The notes: generated by a model from the letters alone, not told the origin. DNA of 64,000 nt from Verrucomicrobiaceae bacterium (GCA_016795465.1 JAEUHK010000103.1:1-64000); one strand, 5' to 3'; shown: positions 24,002-34,254, counted from the first letter of the stretch. Numbers and translations are program-made.

Positions 24002-27000
24002 ATGCCCGCCCGTCCCAACTGCCGCCCTGAACTCGAAGCCGCCCTGCGCCAGCGCATCCTCGTGATCGATGGCGCGATGGGGACGACGATCCGGCAGTAC
24101 AAGGCGAAAGGTGTGCTCGATGAGGCCAGCGCTCGCGGCGAGCGTTTCCGAGACAACGAGAAGGACATCCTGAACAACGGCGACATCCTCTCGATCACGC
24201 GCCCGGACATCATTGAGGACATCCACAAGCGCTTCCTCGAAGCGGGCGCGGACATCATCGAGACGAACACCTTCTCCGCCACGAGCATCGCGCAGGCGGA
24301 ATTCTTCCGCGAAGGGAAGAAGAACCCGGAATTCTTCCAGGGCATCATCGAGGACACGTTTCTCAATGACCTCGCGTGGGAGATCAATTTCGAGTCGGCC
24401 CGCCAGTGCCGCAAATGGGCCGACATCGTCGCTGAGCAGACGGGACGGAAGCGCTATGTCGCCGGAGCCATCGGGCCGCTCACGGTGTCGCTGTCGCAGT
24501 TCCCGGACTTGAGCGATTTGAGCTTTCGCTACGTCACCTTCGATCAGGTGAAGGCCGCGTATAAGCATCAGGTGCGTGCGCTGATCGCCGGCGGCGTCGA
24601 TACGCTGCTCGTCGAGACGATTTTCGATTCGTTGAACGCGAAGACGGCGCTCGTGGCGATCCGCGAGGTCTTTGAAGAGGACAAACTGGAGCTGCCGGTG
24701 CAGATCAGCGCCGCCGTCGGCCCGGGTGGCGAGACGATGATCTCCGGGCAGGTCACGGAGGCCTACTTGAATGCCATGCGGCATGTGAAGCCGCTGTCGA
24801 TCGGCCTGAACTGCTCGCTCGGCCCGGACAAGATGCGTCCCTTCCTCGCGGAGCTCGCATCGAAGGCGGATTGCTTCGTCTCGTGCTACCCGAACGCCGG
24901 CATGCCGAACCCGCTCGCGCCCACCGGCTTCGATTTGCTGCCGCCGGACATGGCGGGCTACGCCACGGACTTCGCCAGCAGCGGCTTCGTGAACATCATG
25001 GGCGGCTGCTGCGGCAACACGCCCGAGCACATCGCCGCCATCGCAAAGGCCGTCGAAAAACTCGCGCCGCGAGAAATCCCCGCTGATCCGCACACGATGC
25101 GCCTCAGCGGCTCGCAGCCGTATGTGCTGAGCCCCGGCTCGAACTACCTCATGATCGGCGAGCGCACGAACGTGGCCGGCTCGCCGAAATTCGCGAAGCT
25201 CATCAAGGAAAACAAACTCGAGGAAGCCGTCGCCATCGCGCGTCAGCAGGTCGAGAGCGGCGCGAACGTCATCGACGTCTGCATGGACGAGGGCCTTATC
25301 GACGGCGTGCCGATGATGACAAAGTTTTTGACGCTCCTGCAAACCGAGCCGGAGGTGAACAAGGTGCCCATCATGGTCGATTCCTCGAAATGGGAGATCA
25401 TCGAGGCCGGTCTGAAGTGCCTGCAAGGCAAGGGCATCGTGAACTCCATCTCGCTGAAGGAAGGCGAGGCGAAGTTCAAAGAATACGCCACGAAGATCAA
25501 ACAATACGGCGCCGCGACGGTGGTGATGGCCTTCGACGAGCAAGGCCAGGCGGCGACCTACGCCGACAAGATTCGCATCTGCGAGCGAGCGTATCGCATC
25601 CTCGTCGATGAGGTCGGCTTCCCGCCTGAGGACATCATTTTCGATCCGAACATCCTCACCGTCGCCACCGGCATCGAGGAGCACAACAACTACGCCGTCG
25701 ATTTCATCAACGCGACACGCTGGATCAAAGAAAACCTGCCTTACGCGAAGGTCAGCGGCGGCGTGAGCAACATCAGCTTCAGCTTCCGCGGCAACAACAA
25801 AGTGCGCGAAGCCATGCACAGCGTGTTTTTGTATCACGCGATCAAAGCCGGCATGGACATGGGCATCGTGAATGCCGGCATGCTCGAAGTTTACGAGGAA
25901 ATCCCGCCGGAGATGCTCGTGAAGGTCGAGGATGTGATCTTGAATCGCAACGCCACCGCCACCGAGGTGCTCGTCGATTACGCCGAGCAGTTCAAAGGCC
26001 AGGCCGGTAGCGCGAAGAAGACCGAGATCGACATGAGCTGGCGCGAAGCCCCGGTCGAGAAGCGCCTTGAGCACGCGCTGCTCAAAGGCATCACCGATTT
26101 CATCAACGAAGACACCGCCGAGGCCCTCGCGAAGCTCGGCAAGCCGCTCTCCGTGATCGAAGGCCCGCTCATGGACGGCATGAGCGTCGTCGGAGACCTC
26201 TTCGGCGCGGGCAAAATGTTCCTGCCGCAGGTGGTGAAAAGCGCCCGCGTGATGAAGCAGAGCGTCGCTTACCTGCAGCCCTACATGGAGCAGGAAAAGC
26301 TCGCCAACCCCGCTCAGCGCAGCGCCGGCAAAATCGTGCTCGCCACGGTGAAGGGCGATGTGCATGACATCGGCAAAAACATCGTCGGCATCGTTCTGGC
26401 CTGCAATGGCTTCGAAGTCACCGACATGGGCGTCATGGTGCCGTGCCAGAAGATTCTCGACAAAGCGATCGAAGTCGGCGCCGATGTCATCGGTCTCAGC
26501 GGCCTCATCACGCCGTCGCTCGATGAAATGGTGCACGTGGCCTCCGAAATGGAGCGCCTCGGCTTCAAACAGCCGCTTTTGATCGGCGGCGCCACCACCA
26601 GCCCCGCGCACACCGCCATCAAGATCGCTCCGAAATACAGCGGCCCCATCGTTCACGTGCTCGATGCCTCCCGCAGCGTGCCCGTGACCACCTCGCTGCT
26701 CTCCGACGATCAACGCGAAGGCTTTATCAAATCCAACGAAGAGCGCCACGCCCGTCTCCGCGAGGAATACGGCAAGAAGAAAGACCGCCAGCTTCTCAGC
26801 CTCGATGAATCCCGCGAGAAGGGCCAAAAATTCGACTGGAGCACGCAAGACATCGCCACACCGAGTTTCACCGGCACGAAGGTCTATGAAGGCGCGGACT
26901 TGATCGCCACGTTGCGCGAGTTCATCGACTGGTCGCCCTTCTTCCACTCGTGGGAGCTCCGCGGACGCTGGATCGCCGCCGACAAGCGCTTCTCCTCCGC

Positions 27001-27784
27001 GCATGAAGACGCCGAAATGAAGCTCAAAGCCGAGGCCGAGGCTTTGAAGCTCTACAACGACGCCAACACGCTCCTCGACCGCATCATCGCGGAGAAGCGT
27101 TTCACCGCGAAAGGCGTTTTCGGCCTCTTCCCCGCCAACAGTGTCGGCGATGACATCGAAGTCTATGAAGGCGGAAAGCTCAAAACGACCTTCCACACGC
27201 TGCGTCAGCAAGTCATCAAGAAGGACAAGGCCAACTTTGCCCTCAGCGACTACGTCGCGCCGAAATCGAGCGGCCGCACCGATCACATCGGCGGCTTCTG
27301 CGTCGGCATTCACGGCGCGGATGAGCTCGCGAAGGAGTTCGACGCCGCTCACGATCCCTACCACGGCATTTTGACCAAAGCCGTCGCCGACCGACTCGCC
27401 GAAGCCTTCGCCGAGTATCTCCATCAACAAGCCCGCTTCGCCTGGGGCTACGAAAAGCCCGGCGACATCGCCAACGCCGATCTCATCAAGGAAAACTACC
27501 GCGGCATCCGCCCCGCGCCCGGTTATCCCGCCCAGCCCGACCACACCGAGAAGCCCATCCTCTTCGCCCTGCTCGACGCCACCGCCAAAACCGGCGTCGA
27601 ACTCACCGAAAGCATGGCCATGCACCCCGGCAGCGCCGTCAGCGGCCTCTACTTCGCCCACCCCGAGTCCCACTACTTCGGCATCAGCGTCCTCGGCAAA
27701 GACCAAGTCGAAGACTACGCGAAGCGCAAAGGCATGAGCGTCGAAGAGATGGAGCGCTGGCTCGGACCTTGGCTCGGTTATTGA
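24002..27784 (+). CDS. metH: Cobalamin-dependent methionine synthase
   Basis: 1260 residues, full length. Domain 1 (homocysteine) carries the zinc ligands in GLNCSLGP (Cys271) and GGCCGN (Cys336, Cys337). Domain 2 (methyltetrahydrofolate) follows with IGERTNVAGSPKF near 382. Domain 3 binds cobalamin through DVHDIGKNIVG (His788) and the SGLITPSLDEM loop. Domain 4 (reactivation, SAM-binding) ends the chain with RPAPGYPAQPDHTEK near 1175. It transfers methyl from 5-methyl-THF to homocysteine in the cytoplasm. No cobalamin or SAM riboswitch was recognised in the 140 bp upstream. Its stop codon directly abuts that of the convergent helicase gene. Confidence 0.97.
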   Translation: MPARPNCRPELEAALRQRILVIDGAMGTTIRQYKAKGVLDEASARGERFRDNEKDILNNGDILSITRPDIIEDIHKRFLEAGADIIETNTFSATSIAQAEFFREGKKNPEFFQGIIEDTFLNDLAWEINFESARQCRKWADIVAEQTGRKRYVAGAIGPLTVSLSQFPDLSDLSFRYVTFDQVKAAYKHQVRALIAGGVDTLLVETIFDSLNAKTALVAIREVFEEDKLELPVQISAAVGPGGETMISGQVTEAYLNAMRHVKPLSIGLNCSLGPDKMRPFLAELASKADCFVSCYPNAGMPNPLAPTGFDLLPPDMAGYATDFASSGFVNIMGGCCGNTPEHIAAIAKAVEKLAPREIPADPHTMRLSGSQPYVLSPGSNYLMIGERTNVAGSPKFAKLIKENKLEEAVAIARQQVESGANVIDVCMDEGLIDGVPMMTKFLTLLQTEPEVNKVPIMVDSSKWEIIEAGLKCLQGKGIVNSISLKEGEAKFKEYATKIKQYGAATVVMAFDEQGQAATYADKIRICERAYRILVDEVGFPPEDIIFDPNILTVATGIEEHNNYAVDFINATRWIKENLPYAKVSGGVSNISFSFRGNNKVREAMHSVFLYHAIKAGMDMGIVNAGMLEVYEEIPPEMLVKVEDVILNRNATATEVLVDYAEQFKGQAGSAKKTEIDMSWREAPVEKRLEHALLKGITDFINEDTAEALAKLGKPLSVIEGPLMDGMSVVGDLFGAGKMFLPQVVKSARVMKQSVAYLQPYMEQEKLANPAQRSAGKIVLATVKGDVHDIGKNIVGIVLACNGFEVTDMGVMVPCQKILDKAIEVGADVIGLSGLITPSLDEMVHVASEMERLGFKQPLLIGGATTSPAHTAIKIAPKYSGPIVHVLDASRSVPVTTSLLSDDQREGFIKSNEERHARLREEYGKKKDRQLLSLDESREKGQKFDWSTQDIATPSFTGTKVYEGADLIATLREFIDWSPFFHSWELRGRWIAADKRFSSAHEDAEMKLKAEAEALKLYNDANTLLDRIIAEKRFTAKGVFGLFPANSVGDDIEVYEGGKLKTTFHTLRQQVIKKDKANFALSDYVAPKSSGRTDHIGGFCVGIHGADELAKEFDAAHDPYHGILTKAVADRLAEAFAEYLHQQARFAWGYEKPGDIANADLIKENYRGIRPAPGYPAQPDHTEKPILFALLDATAKTGVELTESMAMHPGSAVSGLYFAHPESHYFGISVLGKDQVEDYAKRKGMSVEEMERWLGPWLGY

Positions 27785-29011
27785 TCAGCGCGCCTTCTGC
27801 GCGGCGGCCTCACGCAGTTTGTCTTTCTTGCTCTTCCGGCGGCCTTTGATGCCACCGGTGCCGGGAGAGGGTGGCGGCGTGTCCTGCGGCTCAAAACCCG
27901 CGATGTGCTCGCGCGTGAGGCGCAGGTGATGACGCTTTTCGATGAGGCAAAAATGCGCATGTGACTCCGCCGTGATGAAGCTCACCGCCAGTCCGGGCTC
28001 ACCCGCGCGGCCGGTGCGGCCGATGCGGTGCGTGTAGTCCACCGCGGAGCGCGGCAGGTCGTAGTTCACCACCACGGGCAGTTGCACGATGTCCAGCCCG
28101 CGTCCCGCAAGGTCCGTGGCCACGAGCACGCGCACCTGCAGCCCTTTGAAGTCCGCCAACGCCTGCGTGCGAGCGCCTTGACTCAGCTCGCCATGAAAAG
28201 CCAGCGCCGAGATGCTGCCGCGGCGCAGCTTTTCAGCCACCAGCTCCGCCGTGTATTGCCGCGCGACAAAGACAAGCACGCGCGACCACTTTTCCGTCTG
28301 GATCAAATGCCGCAGGAGCTGCGTGCGCCGCGCCGCATCCACCTCTATGGCACGCTGCTGGATCACCGGCAGCTCCGCCGGAGTCTCCGTGATCGCGATG
28401 CGCACCGGCTCATGCAGCAGCGTGTTCGCGAGGGCCTCCACCGCCGAGGGAAACGTCGCTGAAAGCAGCACGCTCTGCCGGCGCGGCGGCAGCAGCGCCA
28501 GCACGCGAGCCAGCTCCTGCGCAAAGCCGAGATCGAGCAGCCGGTCCGCCTCATCGAGCACCAGCGCGGTCACATCCCGCAGTTGCAGCGCGTTTTTCTC
28601 CACGAGGTCGAGCAAACGCCCCGGCGTGGCCACCACCACCTCCGCGCCACCGCGTAGCGCCATCATCTGCGGATTGATCGACACGCCGCCGATCGCGCTG
28701 ACGACCTTGATGCGCTGCGGCAGGCACAAAGCGCTGCGCAGCATCGTCTCCGTGACCTGCGCCGCCAGCTCACGCGTCGGCACCAGCACGAGCAGTTGCG
28801 TGCGTCGCTGCCGTTCGCCTGTGTGACGCAACCGCTGCAGCAACGGCAAAACATAGGCCAACGTTTTGCCAGAGCCCGTCTGGGCCGTGGCCAGCACATC
28901 CGCGCCGCGCAGCAGCACCGGAATCACCGCCGCCTGCACCGGCGTCGGCGCAGGAAACAGACGCGCCGCATCGACGAGCGGCGTGGACAGACCGAGGGAG
29001 GCAAAAGACAT
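27785..29011 (-). CDS. rhlE: DEAD-box ATP-dependent RNA helicase, RhlE-like
   Basis: 408 residues starting MSFASLGLSTPL at 29011. The Q motif region is FPAPTPVQAAVIP. Motif I is AQTGSGKT near 47-54, motif II is LDEADRLLDLGF (DEAD) near 150, motif III is SAT near 180, and motif VI is HRIGRTGRAG near 327. The C-terminal tail is basic (GGIKGRRKSKKDKLREAAAQK), typical of RhlE-type helicases that aid ribosome assembly and RNA turnover. Zero bases separate its stop from the metH stop on the other strand. Confidence 0.92.
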   Translation of the reverse strand: MSFASLGLSTPLVDAARLFPAPTPVQAAVIPVLLRGADVLATAQTGSGKTLAYVLPLLQRLRHTGERQRRTQLLVLVPTRELAAQVTETMLRSALCLPQRIKVVSAIGGVSINPQMMALRGGAEVVVATPGRLLDLVEKNALQLRDVTALVLDEADRLLDLGFAQELARVLALLPPRRQSVLLSATFPSAVEALANTLLHEPVRIAITETPAELPVIQQRAIEVDAARRTQLLRHLIQTEKWSRVLVFVARQYTAELVAEKLRRGSISALAFHGELSQGARTQALADFKGLQVRVLVATDLAGRGLDIVQLPVVVNYDLPRSAVDYTHRIGRTGRAGEPGLAVSFITAESHAHFCLIEKRHHLRLTREHIAGFEPQDTPPPSPGTGGIKGRRKSKKDKLREAAAQKAR

Positions 29012-29078
29012 GAGACGGCTTTCCTTAAACCCGAACGCTGCGATTGGAAGCAACTCATTGAGTGCCTCCCAGCATCCA

Positions 29079-30467
29079 TTAAACCAAGCCGCGAATCGGT
29101 TCGCCGCGTGAGAGCAGGCTCACGAGATTCTGCGGCAGGCCATCGAGCACGCGTGCCTCGCCGATGTCCACGAGTGAGTGCATGATGGTGGCGATCAAAT
29201 CGGGGATGGTCACAGGCTGCGAGGCAGGTTCGCCGCCGTTTGACGATGACTGGCCGATGACCTGGCCCATGCTCAATCCGCCGCCGTAGATCATGAGCGG
29301 CGCGAGGCCGCCCCAGTGATCACGACCGCCCTTCGCGTTGAGCTTTGGCGTGCGACCCATCTCGCCGCAGCACACGAGCATGATCTTGTCGCGCAGACCA
29401 CGCGCCTCGATGTCCTCGATCAAAGCGGACACCGCATGGTCAAAGGGCCTGCCCACATAGTCCATGCCGGTGGTCATGGGCGCGTTGTTTTTGTCCGCGT
29501 GCATGTCCCACACGAAACTCGTCGTCACCGTGACAAAGCCCGCGCCGCGCTCGCACAGCCGGCGGGCCATCAGCAACAGCTTGCCGAGCGTCGCGGCATT
29601 GTCCGCGTAGTGCTCGAGGTTCTTCCACTCGCTGCTGATGCGGTCTTTGGGCAGCAGCGGCGCAGTGTCGTAGCGGGCGATGAGGCGCGGATCTTCTTTG
29701 GAAAGGTCAAACGCATCCGAAACACCGCGCCGCAGCACATCGAAGGCCAGCGACTCGACTTGCGAGAAGCCGCCGATGGCTTCCGTGGCATCCAACTGGC
29801 GCTTCCACTGGTCCAGCGAACTCAACAGCAGCCGCCGGTCATCGAGACGGCCCTGCGGCAGATTGAGCGTCATATCCGCCTGCGCCGCGCCACCGGCTCC
29901 GGGCACAAACGGCTGATAAGTGGCCCCAAACTCACCGCTCGATGTGATGTCGCCAAACTGCTTCACCGCCGGTCCGGCCTCGGCGAGCACCGCACGCGGC
30001 AGCAACGCCACATTCGTCGGCATCGCGCTGTCCGGGCGCAAAGGCCCGGCGATGCGCGAGTAGAGCGAGCCGATGTTCGCCTTGAGCGTGTCCTTGCCGA
30101 CGATCGTCTTGATGTCGTGCACCGAGTCACCGGTGACAAAGCTGCGCACGATGCTGAACTTGTCCGCGAGCTTCGCCAACCGCTGCATCGTGCCGCCGAA
30201 GGCGATGCCAGGGATCGTCGTCTTGATCTCGCCCGTCACGCTGCGCACCTCCGAGGGCGCGGTCATCTTCGGGTCAAAGGTCTCGAACTGCGACGGCCCG
30301 CCGTGCATGAAGAGAAAGATCACCGATTTATCCTTCAGCAGCTTCTTCTGCGACGCAGCCATCAAATCGCCCAAACCCAGCCCCGCGAGGCCCAGCGATC
30401 CCACACGCAAAAAATCACGCCGCCCCAGGCCGGAGGCAAGACTGCGTGAATCGGTGAAGCGGAGCAT
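29079..30467 (-). CDS. DUF1501 protein with Tat signal
   Basis: 462 residues. The N-terminus has a Tat-type motif GRRDFLRVGSLGLAG near residues 15-30. DUF1501 features follow: SVIFLFMHGGPSQFETFDPK near 48-68, HDIKTIVGKD, WDMHADKNN near 314, and MLVCCGEMGRTPKLNAKGGRDHW near 362-384, which resemble the alkaline-phosphatase-like fold of sulfatases. In PVC bacteria this family is usually paired with a DUF1549/DUF1553 cytochrome c protein; no such partner is adjacent here. It is the last gene of the sulfatase operon, 55 bp after the preceding stop. Enzymatic role not established. Confidence 0.85.
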   Translation of the reverse strand: MLRFTDSRSLASGLGRRDFLRVGSLGLAGLGLGDLMAASQKKLLKDKSVIFLFMHGGPSQFETFDPKMTAPSEVRSVTGEIKTTIPGIAFGGTMQRLAKLADKFSIVRSFVTGDSVHDIKTIVGKDTLKANIGSLYSRIAGPLRPDSAMPTNVALLPRAVLAEAGPAVKQFGDITSSGEFGATYQPFVPGAGGAAQADMTLNLPQGRLDDRRLLLSSLDQWKRQLDATEAIGGFSQVESLAFDVLRRGVSDAFDLSKEDPRLIARYDTAPLLPKDRISSEWKNLEHYADNAATLGKLLLMARRLCERGAGFVTVTTSFVWDMHADKNNAPMTTGMDYVGRPFDHAVSALIEDIEARGLRDKIMLVCCGEMGRTPKLNAKGGRDHWGGLAPLMIYGGGLSMGQVIGQSSSNGGEPASQPVTIPDLIATIMHSLVDIGEARVLDGLPQNLVSLLSRGEPIRGLV

Positions 30468-30522
30468 GATGGCCTCTGCATACGCAGCAAAGGCCTCGTA
30501 TTCTTCCAGAGCCGACAATAGC

Positions 30523-31926
30523 TCAGCGCTTCTTCTTCGGCTTTTCGGCACCGAGTGCGGGGCCGTTGTCGGGCGGGAGAGATTGGTGCCAGCTCACGAC
30601 GGCTTCGCGCATGCGAGAGACGACTTCAGGATGCTTGGCGGCGATGTTGGTGGCCTCGGAGCGGTCTTTTGAGAGGTCGTAAAGCTGCGGCTTGGAGCCG
30701 TCATACTCGCACAGGAGCTTCCAGTGGCCTTCACGCATCGCGAGATCAGGCAGGCGCTCCGGCAGATTCGGTGCTGCGGTCTTCCGATCGGGCGGACGAC
30801 GCCAAAAGATGGGTTTTTGGCGTGAGACCTCTTTTTGCCCGAGCAGCGCTGGAGCGATGTTTTCGCCATCAAAGGCCGTTTCACCGGCTTCAATGCCTGC
30901 GATGGCCAGCAGTGAAGGTGCGAGATCAAACGCGGCAAAGACCGACTGCGTGTTCACGCTGCCTGCTTGGGCTTTGTCGATCAAACCTGGACCCCACACG
31001 ATCAGCGGTGAGCGTGTGCCGCCTTCATAAAGCATCGTCTTGCTGCCGCGGAAAGGTCCTGCGCTGCCAGCACCGGTCTCGGGGCCGTTGTCGGAGCATA
31101 TGAGAAGAAGCGTGTTGTCGCGCAAAGCAGGCGTGGAGCGTAGATGATCGAAAAGACGGCCAAACTGCCGGTCCATCGATTCGAGCACAGCGAGATACTT
31201 GCCGCGTTTGTCCTCGGCCCATTTCGCGACGGGCGGCCACCACGGGCCATGCACGTCATCGGGCCACAGATTGACGAAGAAGGGCTTTCCGGCTGCCGCG
31301 GCTCGATTCATGAACGGAATCGCCGCATCGATGAAGCCGCTCGTGATCTCGCTGCGCTGCATCCACGTCACCGGCTTGCCGAGACGCTCGGCATCCCCCC
31401 AGATTTTGCCGGGTTCAGCATCGCCAGGCTTCAAAGTGAGCGGCAAAAGCTTTGCGCCCATGCCTTCGAAGTTCGTCAGGCTCTCATCAAAGCCATACGC
31501 GGTGATCGGCGGTGCATCATCCACATCGCGCTGGCCGCCGAGATGCCATTTGCCGAAGTGCCCGGTGGCGTAGCCGTTTTGCTTCAGCAGCCGTGCGAGC
31601 GTCGGTGCCTTCGGATCGAGCCACTGCGCCACGCCGCGGCGTTCGTTTTGCGCCCGGTTGTCGAGATACGAGTTGATGCGCCAGCGCTGCGGATACTGCC
31701 CGGTGGTCAGTGCGCAGCGTGAGGGCGAGCAGATGGGCGAGTTCACGTAGAACTGCTCAAAGCGAACGCCCTCCGCGGCGATGCGGTCGATGTTCGGTGT
31801 CTTCGCCTCTTTGTTTCCGAAGCAGGAAAAATCTCCCCAGCCCATGTCGTCGATGAAGACCATGACGACGTTCGGCTTCGCGATGAGGAGCGAAGGCAGC
31901 AGCAGAATGGCGAGGAGGAGTCTCAT
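30523..31926 (-). CDS. Secreted sulfatase
   Basis: 467 residues with a short signal peptide (LLLAILLLPSLLIA). The metal site is VFIDDMGWGDFSCFG near 22-36, the formylglycine motif CSPSR has its Cys at residue 66, GKWHLGG lies near 126, and LICSDNGPETG near 278. The C-terminal part ends in a Lys-rich AEKPKKKR. A sulfatase of the arylsulfatase A family that should remove sulfate from glycans outside the cytoplasm. It begins 5 bp after the stop of the SGNH gene in the same operon. Motif differences from the neighbouring sulfatase (CAPSR at 32891-34246) suggest they act on different substrates, an inference. Confidence 0.92.
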   Translation of the reverse strand: MRLLLAILLLPSLLIAKPNVVMVFIDDMGWGDFSCFGNKEAKTPNIDRIAAEGVRFEQFYVNSPICSPSRCALTTGQYPQRWRINSYLDNRAQNERRGVAQWLDPKAPTLARLLKQNGYATGHFGKWHLGGQRDVDDAPPITAYGFDESLTNFEGMGAKLLPLTLKPGDAEPGKIWGDAERLGKPVTWMQRSEITSGFIDAAIPFMNRAAAAGKPFFVNLWPDDVHGPWWPPVAKWAEDKRGKYLAVLESMDRQFGRLFDHLRSTPALRDNTLLLICSDNGPETGAGSAGPFRGSKTMLYEGGTRSPLIVWGPGLIDKAQAGSVNTQSVFAAFDLAPSLLAIAGIEAGETAFDGENIAPALLGQKEVSRQKPIFWRRPPDRKTAAPNLPERLPDLAMREGHWKLLCEYDGSKPQLYDLSKDRSEATNIAAKHPEVVSRMREAVVSWHQSLPPDNGPALGAEKPKKKR

Positions 31927-31931
31927 GAGGT

Positions 31932-32894
31932 TCAGCGTTTCGCCAAAGCGCTCTCAATGCTCGCGGCGACGGCCGTGGCGAGCACTTCGTAGCCTTCGGG
32001 GGCGAAGTGAACGTCATTCGGGCGGCCATGTTTCTCCATGATCGGCTTCGCGGTGGCGTAGAGGTCGTCGATGGCCACGTCGCTCGACTGCATGAGCTGC
32101 ACGGCGAGCTCATTGCGTGCCTCGACGCTGTCGAACTTCCGCGTCGGCGAGAGCACGCCGCCCATCGGCACCGGCGTGGTGGTGGCAAAGACCAGCCTCG
32201 CGCCCGTGGCTTTCATCTGCGTGATCAGCGTCTTGAGGTTCGCGATGTATTGCTCGCGTGAGGCACGCTGCGTCGTCTCAGAGTTGTACTTCGCGTCATG
32301 CAGACCGAAGTTGAAGTGGATCACATCCCACTTCCCTGCCCCGAGCCACGCCTTCATCTTTTCGAGGCCCACCTCTGTCGCGCCGCCGTTTTGCGGGATG
32401 CGATGCACGTTCGCTTTGCCCTTCAGCTTCTCTCGCACTGCCAGGGTGTAACCGATGGAGATCGAATCGCCGATCAAAAGCACCCGCGGCAGCTTCGGAT
32501 CATCCTTCACCTGTGCCATCGCGTCGTTTTTCTTCGAATCGGAGTCCGCCACGCTCTCGCCCTCGTTCGCCTTGTCGAGACCCAGCTTCTTCAACTCGGC
32601 CTGTTTGGCCAAAAGCGGCTCCAGCGTGGCATCGACGGCCAGGATGGCCTTTTTCAAAGCGGCCTCATAAGCCTTCGTCGCCTCGCGATAGGTCTTCGAC
32701 GCGTTCTTGTCGCGATCGGCGGGGAACTTGTTCCGGTCCTCCGTGTAGGCCTTGCGTGCGGCGCTGTAGGTCTTCGCCGCTTCACGCATGGCGGGTGTGC
32801 GTTTCGCGATTTGTTCAGCTGCAGCAAGACGCTGTTTCTCCGCGTCGGTGAATGGTGCCACCAGGGCGAGCAGTAAGAAGAGGAGAGTTTTCAT
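31932..32894 (-). CDS. Secreted SGNH hydrolase with coiled-coil N-terminus
   Basis: 320 residues from the ATG at 32894, which begins a signal peptide (MKTLLFLLLALVAPF). Residues 20-120 are highly charged and helical (Ala/Lys/Glu-rich, likely coiled coil). The SGNH domain follows: VLLIGDSISIGYT near 139-151 (catalytic Ser), HFNFGLHDAKY near 195 (block III), and NDVHFAPEGYEVLA near 295 (catalytic Asp/His). It is likely a carbohydrate esterase that removes acyl groups from a sulfated glycan. Its start overlaps the upstream sulfatase stop (ATGA), indicating coupled translation. Confidence 0.85.
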   Translation of the reverse strand: MKTLLFLLLALVAPFTDAEKQRLAAAEQIAKRTPAMREAAKTYSAARKAYTEDRNKFPADRDKNASKTYREATKAYEAALKKAILAVDATLEPLLAKQAELKKLGLDKANEGESVADSDSKKNDAMAQVKDDPKLPRVLLIGDSISIGYTLAVREKLKGKANVHRIPQNGGATEVGLEKMKAWLGAGKWDVIHFNFGLHDAKYNSETTQRASREQYIANLKTLITQMKATGARLVFATTTPVPMGGVLSPTRKFDSVEARNELAVQLMQSSDVAIDDLYATAKPIMEKHGRPNDVHFAPEGYEVLATAVAASIESALAKR

Positions 32895-34246
32895 GGCTTC
32901 TTTTTGCCGATCATCTGAAACGGCTCGCTGAGCAGCAAGGGCTGTCCAGCGACCCTTTGCGTATCGCCAGTGCTCTTCATCCACGCGTCGAGGCCGCGGC
33001 GCATGTCCTCGAGCTGCTCGCTGTTATCAGTGGCGAGGTTTTGGAGCTCGAAAGGATCGGCGTCGAGGTCGTAAAGCTCCTCTGCGGGACGTTCACGATA
33101 GCGTTTCACGAGGAAAGCGGCCTGCGGGTCACTCTGCGCGGCCTTTTCCCATGAGGCGATGTAGGCGAGGCTGTCCTCGTTCGCGCTGCGGTCAATGTGG
33201 GAGGTGAAACGGAACTCGGGATGCAGATTGCGAATGTACTTCCATCGCGCGGTGCGCATCGAGCGGCTCGGATACACGTTCATGTTGTTGTCACCGGTGT
33301 GCGTCGTGAAGATCGCGTCGCGATGCGTGTCTGTTTGGCCCGTGAGCACCGGAACGAGCGATTTCCCATCCAAGTCATCCAGAGGCATGCCGCCGCCGAT
33401 TTCGATGAGTGTGGGCAGAATATCGATCCACTGCGCGAGAGCCATCGTGCGTGCTCCAGCGACCGTTTTGCCCTTCCATTGCACGATGAGCGGCACGCGC
33501 GTGCCTTCGTCATAGAGGTTCCATTTGCCGAACGGGAGCTGGGCGCCGTGATCGCTCGTTTGGAGGAAAAACGTGTTCTCGATGCCAAGATGCTCTTTCG
33601 CGGCCTCATACACCGCGCCGATCTCCGCATCCATCTTCATCACCGCGTTGATGTAGCGGGCGCGGTGGTGGCGGAACTCCGGTGTGTCGATGTGCGTCGG
33701 CTGCACGCGCACTTTGGCGGGATCGACGCCTTCAGGCTGAGGCAGCGGCACATGCGGCCAGTTGGTGCCAAAGACCAGTGCGAGCGGCTTCTCGCTCTTC
33801 CGCTGCTTCAAGTAGTCGATGCAGGCCTGCACGCCTGCGTGGTCGTGATAACCAAAGTTCTCTGCGCGATCAAAACCCTGCTCCGTGACATGGGCGTAGT
33901 GGCTCGTCTTGCCAAAACTGACTGTTTCATATCCCAGCTCCTTCAAATAGGTCGGCAGTCGCTTCAACTGTGCATGCACCTTCGCATGATTCGGCTCCGC
34001 GCCGTTTTTCGCCGGATAAAGACCCGTGAAAAGGGCCGCACGACTCGGCGCACAGCTCGGCGAGTTCACAAACGCCCGCTCAAACACCATCCCCGCCGCC
34101 GCCATCCGGTCGAGATACGGCGTGGGGATGTCCTTTGCACCATAAACGCTCATGTCCGCCGCGCTGTGATCATCCGCGAGCAGCACGACGAGGTGCGGCT
34201 GCGCCACGGCGGTCAGAGCGAAGAGGAGGAAGAGCAGGTGTCGCAT
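32891..34246 (-). CDS. Secreted sulfatase (CAPSR type)
   Basis: 451 residues with a signal peptide (RHLLFLLFALTAVA). The metal site VVLLADDHSAADMSVYG lies near 20-36, the formylglycine core reads CAPSR (Cys65) followed by ALFTGLYP, GKTSHY near 107 replaces the commoner GKWHLG, and QTSDHGAQLPFGKW near 237 completes the site. The CAPSR variant still fits the CxPxR rule needed for formylglycine formation. Members of this subgroup are often annotated heparan N-sulfatase-like. The start at 34246 was chosen for the signal peptide. It lies 8 bp after the Gfo/Idh gene stop. Confidence 0.9.
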   Translation of the reverse strand: MRHLLFLLFALTAVAQPHLVVLLADDHSAADMSVYGAKDIPTPYLDRMAAAGMVFERAFVNSPSCAPSRAALFTGLYPAKNGAEPNHAKVHAQLKRLPTYLKELGYETVSFGKTSHYAHVTEQGFDRAENFGYHDHAGVQACIDYLKQRKSEKPLALVFGTNWPHVPLPQPEGVDPAKVRVQPTHIDTPEFRHHRARYINAVMKMDAEIGAVYEAAKEHLGIENTFFLQTSDHGAQLPFGKWNLYDEGTRVPLIVQWKGKTVAGARTMALAQWIDILPTLIEIGGGMPLDDLDGKSLVPVLTGQTDTHRDAIFTTHTGDNNMNVYPSRSMRTARWKYIRNLHPEFRFTSHIDRSANEDSLAYIASWEKAAQSDPQAAFLVKRYRERPAEELYDLDADPFELQNLATDNSEQLEDMRRGLDAWMKSTGDTQRVAGQPLLLSEPFQMIGKKKP

Positions 34247-34254
34247 AAAACAAG

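Noticed and set aside
23945..27706. 1250-codon open frame antisense to metH
   Set aside because: It mirrors metH exactly, a product of high GC and codon bias. The encoded protein has no recognisable domain. The same holds for the 1020-codon frame antisense to ppdK (38861-41923) and the 767-codon frame antisense to the permease (528-2831).
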